Assembly: GCA_041661665.1 (NCBI GenBank)
Contig: JBAZTW010000020.1
Location: 1-44,147, forward strand
DNA from: GWC2-45-44 sp041661665
GTDB lineage: Bacteria > Planctomycetota > Phycisphaerae > Sedimentisphaerales > UBA12454
Direction: 5' to 3'
Length of the DNA: 44,147 nucleotides
In this document: one piece after another, positions 33,277 to 41,160 of the stretch
Numbering within the stretch: the first letter of the stretch is position 1
How the letters are laid out: each line of letters starts with the position of its first letter
The notes under the pieces: generated by a model
What the model was told of the DNA's origin: nothing
The model's input: the letters and a program-made list of their open reading frames with translations, nothing else
Databases searched by the model: none
Program-made: the position numbers and the translations under genes

Positions 33277-34986
33277 ATGTTGAAATTTGCAGTCAAAAAA
33301 AGGCATCGTTCCGGCATTGCTTTCATACTCACAATGATTATCCTGACGATAATCGCCGCGTTTGCCGTTGCTCTGACCTCGCTGGCATCGACAAGCGTTC
33401 AAATAACCGATAATCGCCAGAAAGCAGGTTCGGCTCTCTCGGCGGCACAATCTGGAATCGACTACGCAAAATACTTTGCCGGTCAGATTACGGAAGAGCT
33501 AAAAGCATCGCCCACATATTACCCTGTAACTGATAGTAATGCAAATGCCGTTTGGAGCTTGCTGTGCACAAGGCTAAATACATCCAGCGCTGACGTAGTG
33601 AGCATAAAATATTCCGACAGCAGTAAAATAATTACAAACCCCATAAGCTTTGATTCAGACGCGAATTTCACGCTGCAGTTTTCACGCTGTGCCGAACCTA
33701 ATGGAATTATCGTGCGTTCCATCGGCGCCGATGGTGATATGACTCGAACAATCGAAATGAAAATGCTAATAACGAAAAGTGGAGAAGTGCTGAACTACGC
33801 CATTGCAACACAATCCCGTATGTGGCTCACCGGCAATTCGACCATACACGGCAATATTTACAGCAGCTGGAAATACCAGAACATTTCCCCCTTTAATATA
33901 AGCCGTTATTCAACGGTCGAGGGAACTATCAATACTATCCTGACAAAAGGTACTACCGCTGGCCATTATGACGATCTCTACGCAGGCAGCGCCCTAATGT
34001 CATACCACCTTGAGACGCTGGACGAAAACGGCAATCCTGTCTATGATTCGTCGGGAAATAAGGTTTTCAACTCCACAGATCAGATACAGGGGCAGTGCGA
34101 CGGAATCAATTACGGTGTTAATTATGGCAACAAGGCCGCGGATATGCCAGGTATGAAAATAACCGATTATGATACGACGACATACTACCAGGCCACCAGG
34201 ACAACCAATGGTGGTGGAGGCGACATCCCTTATAGCGGCTCAGCTCGGGAATACACCGGCGACACTAACAGTCTGGACTCTACTAATGGAACAAAGTACC
34301 GCTGGGAGTATTTTCCTCATGATGCCGGCAACTACACCACGGGAAGCGGGCTACATGTAAAAAGATATATCTATAAAAATCAGGCCTTTAATAATCAATG
34401 TCTGCCAGTTAGTAAAAACGCGCTCTTCATAAACTGCACATTCGAAGGTGTCTTGTATATAAACTGCGGAACAACCGGAAGCACCTATAATAATGTACGC
34501 TTTGAGGACTGTACTTTTAACGGCCCAATTATCACAAATACGCCCAACTATTCAAACAGCACTAATTGGTGGATGAAAAACTGTCTCTATTTCACCGGAG
34601 AAGAAACATTCGACAATCAAAGGGATGATATCCCCTCTACAATCCTTGCGCCAAATTTTAACGTCAACCTCGGTAATACAAACCCTGACAGCGATGTTGA
34701 AAATAATATTCTTACTGGCGCAATCGTTGGCGGCATCGTGGATATTCGCGGAAATGCTGAAATAAAGGGCACTGTCATTTCGATGTTCGATACAAGCGGG
34801 TATTCAAGCGGTTATGTGAGTAATATCGGGGCAACACTCGATGACGGCGGTTCGGAAACGACCGAGTCTGGAGATATTGGTGTCATTAACATCACCCCCG
34901 ACCCAACAAAACTTCTCCCAAGCGGCATTAAAACGCCGATTGTGATAACACCATTGCAGGATACTTATTCCGAAATTAATAGTTAA
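33277..34986 (+). CDS. PilX/PulK-like envelope protein with beta-solenoid body
   Basis: 569 aa. A basic N-terminus (KFAVKKRHRSG) is followed by one hydrophobic helix (IAFILTMIILTIIAAFAVAL) and TSVQITDNRQKAGSALSAAQSGIDYAKY. This is the PilX-type N-terminal domain of type IV pilus minor subunits. The rest is Asn/Thr/Gly-rich with short repeating strands (STIHGNIYSS, NCTFEGVLYINCG, DCTFNGPIITNTP, GNAEIKGTVISM), suggesting a right-handed beta-helix or bactofilin-like fold. It is probably anchored in the inner membrane and extends into the periplasm. The function is unknown. AGGGG lies about 11 nt before the ATG. Confidence 0.65.
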   Translation: MLKFAVKKRHRSGIAFILTMIILTIIAAFAVALTSLASTSVQITDNRQKAGSALSAAQSGIDYAKYFAGQITEELKASPTYYPVTDSNANAVWSLLCTRLNTSSADVVSIKYSDSSKIITNPISFDSDANFTLQFSRCAEPNGIIVRSIGADGDMTRTIEMKMLITKSGEVLNYAIATQSRMWLTGNSTIHGNIYSSWKYQNISPFNISRYSTVEGTINTILTKGTTAGHYDDLYAGSALMSYHLETLDENGNPVYDSSGNKVFNSTDQIQGQCDGINYGVNYGNKAADMPGMKITDYDTTTYYQATRTTNGGGGDIPYSGSAREYTGDTNSLDSTNGTKYRWEYFPHDAGNYTTGSGLHVKRYIYKNQAFNNQCLPVSKNALFINCTFEGVLYINCGTTGSTYNNVRFEDCTFNGPIITNTPNYSNSTNWWMKNCLYFTGEETFDNQRDDIPSTILAPNFNVNLGNTNPDSDVENNILTGAIVGGIVDIRGNAEIKGTVISMFDTSGYSSGYVSNIGATLDDGGSETTESGDIGVINITPDPTKLLPSGIKTPIVITPLQDTYSEINS

Positions 34987-35007
34987 AAACTTTTTTATGA
35001 GGTAAAT

Positions 35008-35163
35008 ATGAGAATGAAAATTTTATTATTGCTTGGCCTGTTGATTTTCGTGATTGGCAGCGTCAGTGCGTTGTATGCTGAAGACGCAAATACGCCTGCC
35101 GACCCGAATGCCATAGTTGACCCAAATGGCGTAAACGACCCTAATATAGTCGTACCTGAGTAG
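35008..35163 (+). CDS. Small secreted peptide with DPN repeats (51 aa)
   Basis: A short frame with GAGG 5 nt before the ATG. The signal peptide (MRMKILLLLGLLIFVIGSVS, likely cut after ALYA at residue 24) leaves a mature peptide of about 27 residues (EDANTPADPNAIVDPN plus a short tail) with DPN three times. It lies 21 nt after the PilX-like gene and 87 nt before the ECF sigma gene. I know no family. Asp-Pro-Asn spacing suggests an extended linker or a metal-binding peptide. Confidence 0.6.
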   Translation: MRMKILLLLGLLIFVIGSVSALYAEDANTPADPNAIVDPNGVNDPNIVVPE

Positions 35164-35210
35164 CAAAGATTGGATTCCAACTTTGGTCTTGGCAAATTCG
35201 GCTGATTGTT

Positions 35211-35250
35211 TATAATACCGGCACAAAATTCCTGGTACGCCGGTATTATA
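35211..35250 (+). promoter_or_regulatory. Perfect 12-bp inverted repeat abutting the ECF sigma start codon
   Basis: TATAATACCGGC (35211-35222), 16-nt loop, GCCGGTATTATA (35239-35250), then ATG at 35251. It can be a dimeric protein operator, a hairpin over the start, or both; the left arm also contains a -10-like TATAAT. No Shine-Dalgarno lies between it and the ATG. Confidence 0.65.
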
Positions 35251-35877
35251 ATGAACTCTGTAAATACATCAGAAAATCACAGTAACAGCGCAAGCGAGCA
35301 GGAATTGCTCCGCCGCTATGTAGCCGGCGACAAAGACGCTTTCGAAGAGATTCTAACTCGTTATAAAGACCAGCTTTATGCGTTTTTAAGAAGATTTCTT
35401 AACAACCAGCAGCTCGTAGAAGATGCCTTTCAGGATACTTTCCTCCAGCTATATCAGAGCAGAAAAACCTTTGAAAAGGACAAACCTCTTCGCCCCTGGC
35501 TTTTCACTATTGCCGCAAATAAAGCCAGAGATGCCCTTAGAAAACAGCAAAGACACGATACCGTTTCAATCGCGGCGATGGCAGAGCCTACGGATTTAAG
35601 CGTCGATGATGTCGTCAATTCCTTAAAAGCTTATGAAATAACGCCTTACGATGAAACTGAAAAGACCGAACAGGCCGAAAAAGTCCGCCGGGTTATTTCT
35701 GAAATGCCACACAATCTTAGCGAAATTTTAATGTTAGCCTATTTTGAACAATTTTCTTACAAACAAATGGCTGATGTTTTGAGTATACCTATAGGAACGG
35801 TGAAAAGCCGGCTCCACACAGCCATAGTGTTTTTTACCAAAAAGTGGAAATCCGCCACTGGCGATGGAAAGTTTTAA
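35251..35877 (+). CDS. ECF (extracytoplasmic function) RNA polymerase sigma factor
   Basis: 208 aa. Region 2 is RRYVAGDKDAFEEILTRYKD through DAFQDTFLQLYQ and KPLRPWLFTIAANKARDALR. Region 4 is MPHNLSEILMLAYFEQFSYK through IPIGTVKSRLHTAI, the usual helix-turn-helix. The ATG at 35251 is preferred over an upstream TTG at 35206, which would run through the inverted repeat. Its stop overlaps the next gene (TAATG). The pair is a typical sigma/anti-sigma module, and the inverted repeat suggests autoregulation. Confidence 0.9.
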   Translation: MNSVNTSENHSNSASEQELLRRYVAGDKDAFEEILTRYKDQLYAFLRRFLNNQQLVEDAFQDTFLQLYQSRKTFEKDKPLRPWLFTIAANKARDALRKQQRHDTVSIAAMAEPTDLSVDDVVNSLKAYEITPYDETEKTEQAEKVRRVISEMPHNLSEILMLAYFEQFSYKQMADVLSIPIGTVKSRLHTAIVFFTKKWKSATGDGKF

Positions 35878-36947
35878 TGGACACGCTTACAAAAGAACAA
35901 AGGGACATACTGCTCGACTATTATTTCGAATGCGCAAACCAGCAGGAGTCTCGAATCGCTGCCGAGCTTTTGCAAAATCACCAGGGAGCAATTGAATTTT
36001 TTAGTAAGCTGCACGATTCCCTTTCCCCTTTGGAACATCTCAATACCGAAAACAGTACAAATTGCCCAGACCATTTAGTTGAAAAAACCCTTGCAGGCAT
36101 TTATTTGCATAGCCAAAGCAATAATGATGAGCCGATAAGCGTCACTCAGCTCAAAAAACTGCTCGTCGCTGAAAGCGAAAAGGTCGCAACGAAACGTTCG
36201 AGTTTCTGGAAAGGTCTGGCTGAAACCGTAGGCGTTGCCGCAGCGATACTAATCGCATCGGGCATCTTTGTGCCTGTTTCCCGAAATATGAGGGCGCACG
36301 CATGGCAAACCGCCTGTCAGGCAAACCTTTCAAGAATATCACGAGGCTTCACACAGTACGCAGGCGACAATCGGGGCTTTTTACCTGCCGTCGCCACTAA
36401 AGCAGGCTCGCCATGGTGGAGAGTCGGCTCAGAAGAACAGGAAAACCAATCGAACACCAGACACCTCTGGCTGCTTGTACGCAACGGCTACGTCGAACCA
36501 AAGGCATTTACCTGCCAGGGATGCAGCAGGGGAAAAGCCACAGAATTAAATAGTGGACAGATGGCAAAATTTTCCGATTTTCCGAACAGACGATATATTT
36601 CTTATAGCTTTAAATTAATTTCCGACTCCAACAAGGCTGTTTATCCGCAATCCGCAACACCCCTAATGTCCGATGCTAACCCGATTTTTGAATCCTGTCT
36701 TAAAACTCAAGCCTGCCTGTCAAAAGGTGAATTTGAGCCAATAAATGTATGTGAAAAACTGGCGAAAATAAACAGCTACAATCACCGCGCCAAAGGGCAA
36801 AATATTCTGTTCAGCGATGGCGTGGTCAGATTCACAACGCAAAGAATGTTCGCTCAAAACGATGATATTTTCACCATCAGAGATCTGAACGTCTATCGCG
36901 GCAACGAAAAACCAGACAACGAAGCGGATATTTTCCTCGTACCGTAA
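35877..36947 (+). CDS. Anti-sigma-like membrane protein with pseudopilin-like outer domain
   Basis: 356 aa. The N-terminal helical cytosolic part (about 1-110) has the size and place of an anti-sigma domain but no clear zinc-finger Cys/His set. One membrane helix follows (about 118-136, VGVAAAILIASGIFVPVSR). The outer part resembles the body of planctomycete pseudopilins: ACQANLSRISRGFTQYAGDN, RGFLPAVA, a CQGCSRG pair and NHRAKGQNILFSDGVVRF, the terminal H-x-DG block. Here the pilin helix is replaced by the anti-sigma anchor. It would bind the ECF factor and release it on an envelope cue. It overlaps the sigma gene by one base. Confidence 0.7.
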   Translation: MDTLTKEQRDILLDYYFECANQQESRIAAELLQNHQGAIEFFSKLHDSLSPLEHLNTENSTNCPDHLVEKTLAGIYLHSQSNNDEPISVTQLKKLLVAESEKVATKRSSFWKGLAETVGVAAAILIASGIFVPVSRNMRAHAWQTACQANLSRISRGFTQYAGDNRGFLPAVATKAGSPWWRVGSEEQENQSNTRHLWLLVRNGYVEPKAFTCQGCSRGKATELNSGQMAKFSDFPNRRYISYSFKLISDSNKAVYPQSATPLMSDANPIFESCLKTQACLSKGEFEPINVCEKLAKINSYNHRAKGQNILFSDGVVRFTTQRMFAQNDDIFTIRDLNVYRGNEKPDNEADIFLVP

Positions 36948-37010
36948 TCAATCGGCGACATCAGAGCCTGAAGCGAAAGCGACAGGAGCGTTTTGTTCCC
37001 CCAAAATAAA

Positions 37011-37035
37011 AAACCCCGACCAGCGGCCGGGGTTT
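37011..37035. terminator. Bidirectional hairpin terminator between convergent genes
   Basis: AAACCCCG pairs with CGGGGTTT around a 9-nt loop. An A-run precedes it (a T-run for the minus strand) and TTTATAA follows. It separates the convergent anti-sigma-like and DUF1573 genes. Confidence 0.75.
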
Positions 37036-37064
37036 ATAAAAAGCATAAGTTGTACCAATTTGTA

Positions 37065-38177
37065 TTATTGTTTATCCGCCTTATAAAAGCCCCGGCACGG
37101 AATGTCTATCTGCTCCTTACCCTTGATCTTTATATGCAGCGTATCCGCAAACACCCGCAGCTTGCCTTCGCGAGCGGGAGGAGTTATTTCCGCTTCAAAC
37201 TCAAAACGATTCTTGGTCTCTTTCTGACTCAAAACCTTTATTATGCCCTTATCTGAAACAGCCGATTCAATATCAATCTTCTCATTATAATTGCTGATTA
37301 GATAAATCGTCCGCTTTTGAGCCTCTTTTACAACAGCATCACGAACTATAATCGCGCTGGGCGATGCCTCAAACTCCCGCATACAGACATAATCAACCTT
37401 GACAGTTCTGCAGGTCGGGTGATTGATTTCAATCAGAACCGTACCGATGAGAAACCGCTTGAGATTTTCAACATTCACCTTTGGCTTAAGTATATGAGTC
37501 TGAGAAACTTTGTTCGGGTCGAAATCAAACTTAAAAACATCTCCCTGCGATGTAATCTTTGTAATCGCATAACTTTCGTTATCAATGCTCTTGAGTGTTA
37601 TATCCTTTGCTCCGCCGTTTGCTGCGACCAAAGACAAACTGAGTTTCTCCGGCTCGACCTGAACCTGAGACCTAACAAACGCCTTTATTTCAAGCTCTGC
37701 CTTGGCATTGTTCGGGTCGTTGCTAAAAACAAAAACATTCTGCGTGGTCGCACCCTGGAACTTCGGAGCATGGAAACTTACTTTCAATGTGCCGCTTTCG
37801 CCAGGTTCATACCTTTTCTTCTGCAGGTCCGGCACAGTGCATTTGCAGGTGCCTTTCGTATTGGTAATCTCAAGAATGCCGGTGCCGGCATTGGTAAAGA
37901 TAAAATTGCAGTCATTTAGACTATCAGGCGTAACATTGCCGAAATCGTGAACGACCTCTTTAAACTTTATCATCGCACCAGCTGGAACGGGTTCAGCCTT
38001 CTTAACTACAACATCATTTACATCCTTTTCCCCCTTGGCCCTTTTCGACAAAATTGTTTTTTTGTTCCCTTTGTCTTTGGACTTCGCCGCCAAAACATCG
38101 CCCTGACACAAAACAGACAACACAATCAATGCTGACATAACCGACAGAACCAAAAACCTGTAAAATTTGCCGCTCAT
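37065..38177 (-). CDS. Secreted DUF1573 protein
   Basis: 370 aa. The start is the ATG at 38177, with GGAG 9 nt upstream and the signal peptide FYRFLVLSVMSALIVLSVLC; an earlier in-frame start adds 16 residues and lacks this. A Lys-rich stretch (about 35-65) precedes the DUF1573 domain (about 70-180: VVHDFGNVTPDSL, FTNAGTGILEITNTKGTCKC, YEPGESGTLKVSFHAP). Two further Ig-like segments follow to the end. The family is abundant in planctomycetes and Bacteroidetes and has no settled function. Confidence 0.82.
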   Translation of the reverse strand: MSGKFYRFLVLSVMSALIVLSVLCQGDVLAAKSKDKGNKKTILSKRAKGEKDVNDVVVKKAEPVPAGAMIKFKEVVHDFGNVTPDSLNDCNFIFTNAGTGILEITNTKGTCKCTVPDLQKKRYEPGESGTLKVSFHAPKFQGATTQNVFVFSNDPNNAKAELEIKAFVRSQVQVEPEKLSLSLVAANGGAKDITLKSIDNESYAITKITSQGDVFKFDFDPNKVSQTHILKPKVNVENLKRFLIGTVLIEINHPTCRTVKVDYVCMREFEASPSAIIVRDAVVKEAQKRTIYLISNYNEKIDIESAVSDKGIIKVLSQKETKNRFEFEAEITPPAREGKLRVFADTLHIKIKGKEQIDIPCRGFYKADKQ

Positions 38178-38318
38178 AATCTTTTCTCCGATAAAAATCC
38201 AAGACAAGTTCATTTTAAATACCAAAGCCGTTATACTACCATAAAAAACAACATCAGCAACAAAATTTTGGGCGGTTTTTTTGCGGTTTTCTGCTGACTT
38301 TTACCCCGCCGTTTGTAC

Positions 38319-39614
38319 TTAAATATCAATCTCCTCAACTTTCATCGGCTTAAATCTCTGCAAGTCGGCAACCTGATTCTTGCCAATCCGCACATCGAGA
38401 ATAACCGTATTATCGCCGAACTGCCTGTCGATTATTTCCGCTGCCGATTCAAGATAACTTTGAATTTTACCATCCGCAGCGTTTATGGTAATTCTCAAAG
38501 TCGCCAGACCGCCTTCGTAAATCTCCAGCGTTTTTGCCTTGAGCAAATCGAGATTCATACCTGTTTTTGCGGATATGCATATCGCATCGGGATAAATCGT
38601 CTGCAATAATTCAAGCTGCGAATCCTTGGCGACAACATCAGCCTTATTGAGCAGGACAAGCGTGGTCTTGTCTTTGCAGCCTATTTCATCGAGAACCTTT
38701 TTGGCGTTTTGTGCCTGGTCGTGTGCCTCGGAGTTCGAGACATCGACAACGTGCAGCAGCAAATCGGCGTTCACTGCTTCTTCAAGAGTCGCCTTAAACG
38801 ACGCGACAAGCTGATGCGGCAGATTCCTTACAAAGCCGACCGTATCGCTGAGCAGAACTTTTTTTGAACCCTCGATAGTCCACTGTTTTGTTCGCGTATC
38901 GAGCGTCGCGAACAATCTGTTTTCGACATAAACATCGGCATCGGTAAGCGCGTTCATCAAAGTGCTTTTGCCTGCGTTTGTGTAGCCGACTATGCAGATT
39001 TTGAACAGCCCGCCTCTATTGTCTATCTCTCTTATTTTTCGAGCGTCGATTGAGGCAAGTTCCTTTTTAAGTTCGGTCAGTTTTTTGCTGATGAGCCTTC
39101 GGTCAATTTCAAGCTGTTGTTCGCCCGTTCCGCGAGTGCCTACTCCGCCCGATGCCGCTGCGCCTGTCACGGTATCCAAGTGCGACCACATCCGGGTAAG
39201 TCTTGGGTATGTATATTCAAGCTGTGCAAGGGCGACCTGCAATTTTGCCTGTTTTGTTCTCGCCCTGCTTGCGAAAATATCGAGAATCAACTCGCTTCTG
39301 TCGATTACTTTTACGCCTATGATTTCCTCAAGCTCGCGAATTTGCGCAGGCGACAGGTTGTTATCGAAGATTACGACATCAGCCTTATTTGCCTTCGCCC
39401 TTTCGCCGATGTGCTTGGCCTTTCCGGTGCCGATATACGTGGCGGAGTGGGGCTTGTGAATTTTCTGCAAAACCCTGTCAACAACCATCGCCCCGGCGCT
39501 TTCGACAAGAGCAACCAGCTCGGCAAGATTATCTGAGTATGTGTTTTTTAAGACTGCTCCGACTAACAGAGCCCGTTCGTTTTGTACCGATATATTTTCC
39601 TGAAAATTTTCCAA
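38319..39614 (-). CDS. hflX: Ribosome-associated GTPase HflX
   Basis: 431 aa. The N-terminal HflX domain has HKPHSATYIGTGKAKHI and VVIFDNNLSPAQIRELE. The GTPase domain has G1 GYTNAGKST, G2 region LFATLDTRTKQW, G3 DTVGFVRNLP and G4 NKAD. SASGGVGTRGTGEQQLEIDR is represented by ASGGVGTRGTGEQQLEIDRR. The family rescues and splits stalled 70S ribosomes. Initiation appears to be TTG at 39614 with GGAG 9 nt upstream; no suitable ATG is nearby. It lies 24 nt after bioB on the same strand. Confidence 0.93.
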   Translation of the reverse strand: MENFQENISVQNERALLVGAVLKNTYSDNLAELVALVESAGAMVVDRVLQKIHKPHSATYIGTGKAKHIGERAKANKADVVIFDNNLSPAQIRELEEIIGVKVIDRSELILDIFASRARTKQAKLQVALAQLEYTYPRLTRMWSHLDTVTGAAASGGVGTRGTGEQQLEIDRRLISKKLTELKKELASIDARKIREIDNRGGLFKICIVGYTNAGKSTLMNALTDADVYVENRLFATLDTRTKQWTIEGSKKVLLSDTVGFVRNLPHQLVASFKATLEEAVNADLLLHVVDVSNSEAHDQAQNAKKVLDEIGCKDKTTLVLLNKADVVAKDSQLELLQTIYPDAICISAKTGMNLDLLKAKTLEIYEGGLATLRITINAADGKIQSYLESAAEIIDRQFGDNTVILDVRIGKNQVADLQRFKPMKVEEIDI

Positions 39615-39638
39615 TTTACATCAGCTCCATTTAAACTT

Positions 39639-40628
39639 TTAACTTTTTGTAACATCCGGCTCAAGTCCCAAATCTTTTATCATTTGCAAATCCGCCTCAA
39701 CCGCCCTGCCGGCTGTTGTAAGATAAACATCGCCGCTGATTATTGATGTAGTCCCCGCGTAAAATATCCAGCTCTGCATATCGCGAAGATTAAGAACACG
39801 CCCGCCGGCAGCTTTTATATGAACTTTCGGCAGAATAATCCGGTATAAGGCTATAAGTCGCAAAATTTCCAAAGGCTTCATCGGGGGCATATCGCCCATC
39901 GGAGTACCAGGTATCGGACTTAAAAAATTCATCGGCATCATATCCGCATCAAGCTCGCGAAGCTCAAAGGCCATATCAAGCCTGTCCGTTTCTGTTTCGC
40001 CGATGCCGAAGATTCCGCCGACACATAAACCAAGGCCCGCCTTTTTGGCAGCCTTCACTGTTTCAACTCGAGATTCGTAACTGTGCGTTGAAACTATATT
40101 TTTGAAATGATTTCTCGATGTTTCAACATTGTGGTTATATCTGCTCATACCAGCCTTCTTAAGCCGCATAAGCTGCTGATAATTTACAATCCCAAGCCCG
40201 CCGCAAACATCTATCCCCACTTCATTTTTTATCACTGGTATAAGTTTTTCAAGCCTCACCAATTCTTCTTCGCTGACTGCTCTGCCGCTATAAACTATAC
40301 AAAAATGAGGAACACCCTTTTCTTTGGCGGCTTTGGCAGCAGCGATAATTTTATCATCGCTCATTAATTCGGTTTTTTTAAATGATGTGTTATGCTTGCC
40401 CGACTGAGCGCAGAATTTGCAATCCTGGCTGCATCCGCCGAGTCTGGCGGGAACAATTGAGCAGACTTTTATCTTCCTGCCGAAGAATTTCAGGCGTATC
40501 TGATTCGCCCAGTACAAAATATCCCAGAGGAAACTTTCGTCGAGCGAGAACAGGTACTCGCCCTGACTTCTATCGGCCAGATTGCCGGCCAGCACATTTT
40601 CAGCAATTTTCGTAATCTTTTCGTTCAC
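39639..40628 (-). CDS. bioB: Biotin synthase BioB
   Basis: 329 aa radical-SAM enzyme inserting sulfur into dethiobiotin. The SAM-cluster cysteines are in GGCSQDCKFCAQS. YNHNVETSRN and KAAGGRVLNLRDMQ (with the Arg that coordinates the 2Fe-2S cluster) are conserved. The start is taken as GTG at 40628, which overlaps the previous stop (GTGA) and has GAAAG upstream; a TTG at 40673 would add 15 residues inside the previous gene. No bioA, bioD or bioF is in the window. Confidence 0.92.
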   Translation of the reverse strand: MNEKITKIAENVLAGNLADRSQGEYLFSLDESFLWDILYWANQIRLKFFGRKIKVCSIVPARLGGCSQDCKFCAQSGKHNTSFKKTELMSDDKIIAAAKAAKEKGVPHFCIVYSGRAVSEEELVRLEKLIPVIKNEVGIDVCGGLGIVNYQQLMRLKKAGMSRYNHNVETSRNHFKNIVSTHSYESRVETVKAAKKAGLGLCVGGIFGIGETETDRLDMAFELRELDADMMPMNFLSPIPGTPMGDMPPMKPLEILRLIALYRIILPKVHIKAAGGRVLNLRDMQSWIFYAGTTSIISGDVYLTTAGRAVEADLQMIKDLGLEPDVTKS

Positions 40629-41155
40629 AATATAACTTTCCGACCGACTAATTCCGTCAAATTCAATGCACAATTTTTATAATACTCGGCGCTCAAATGC
40701 ACAGTCTGCCATTTTTTACTGCGCCGAGTCGCGCCTTTTTTATAATCTTCGAGCCTGACCGCGATAAACACATATCTTTTTCCATCAAGCTCAAAAATCT
40801 CTCTGCCATCCGTATCAACATCGATATTCTCAAGGTCATAAACAAAAATAAACAGACCCTGATATTTATTTTCGAAAATTTTTACCCAGCCCTCAAGCCC
40901 CTTGACATCATCGCTCGTCGCCCAATTCTGCAAACTGCCGAAGGATGCGAAGGTCTTGCCGGAAAATTTACGCCCCTTTATTTCCGCCATATAGGCGACT
41001 TCGCCCGGCGGGGAAAACACAAAATCAAAACTTTTAATATTACCCTTTGAGTATGTAAATCTTTTGTGCTGGTCTATCGGAATATATTTGAACCCGTTAT
41101 CCTTCAGCCAGGACTCAAACGCCTTTTCATAGTGAGTGCCTGCGGTCAAAGACAT
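40625..41155 (-). CDS. PD-(D/E)XK nuclease-like protein of unknown function
   Basis: 176 aa. Near the start GTHYEKAFESWLKDNGF resembles the first helix of restriction-like folds. SFDFVF and MAEIKGRKF, 12 residues apart, have the D...ExK pattern of a PD-(D/E)XK site. A Trp-rich and basic C-terminus (YKKGATRRSKKWQTVHL) follows. The ATG at 41155 has GAGG 8 nt upstream; a GTG at 41161 overlaps the hisS stop. It overlaps bioB by GTGA, so hisS, this gene, bioB and hflX form one transcription unit. Nuclease activity is inference. Confidence 0.6.
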   Translation of the reverse strand: MSLTAGTHYEKAFESWLKDNGFKYIPIDQHKRFTYSKGNIKSFDFVFSPPGEVAYMAEIKGRKFSGKTFASFGSLQNWATSDDVKGLEGWVKIFENKYQGLFIFVYDLENIDVDTDGREIFELDGKRYVFIAVRLEDYKKGATRRSKKWQTVHLSAEYYKNCALNLTELVGRKVIL

Positions 41156-41160
41156 AACCA

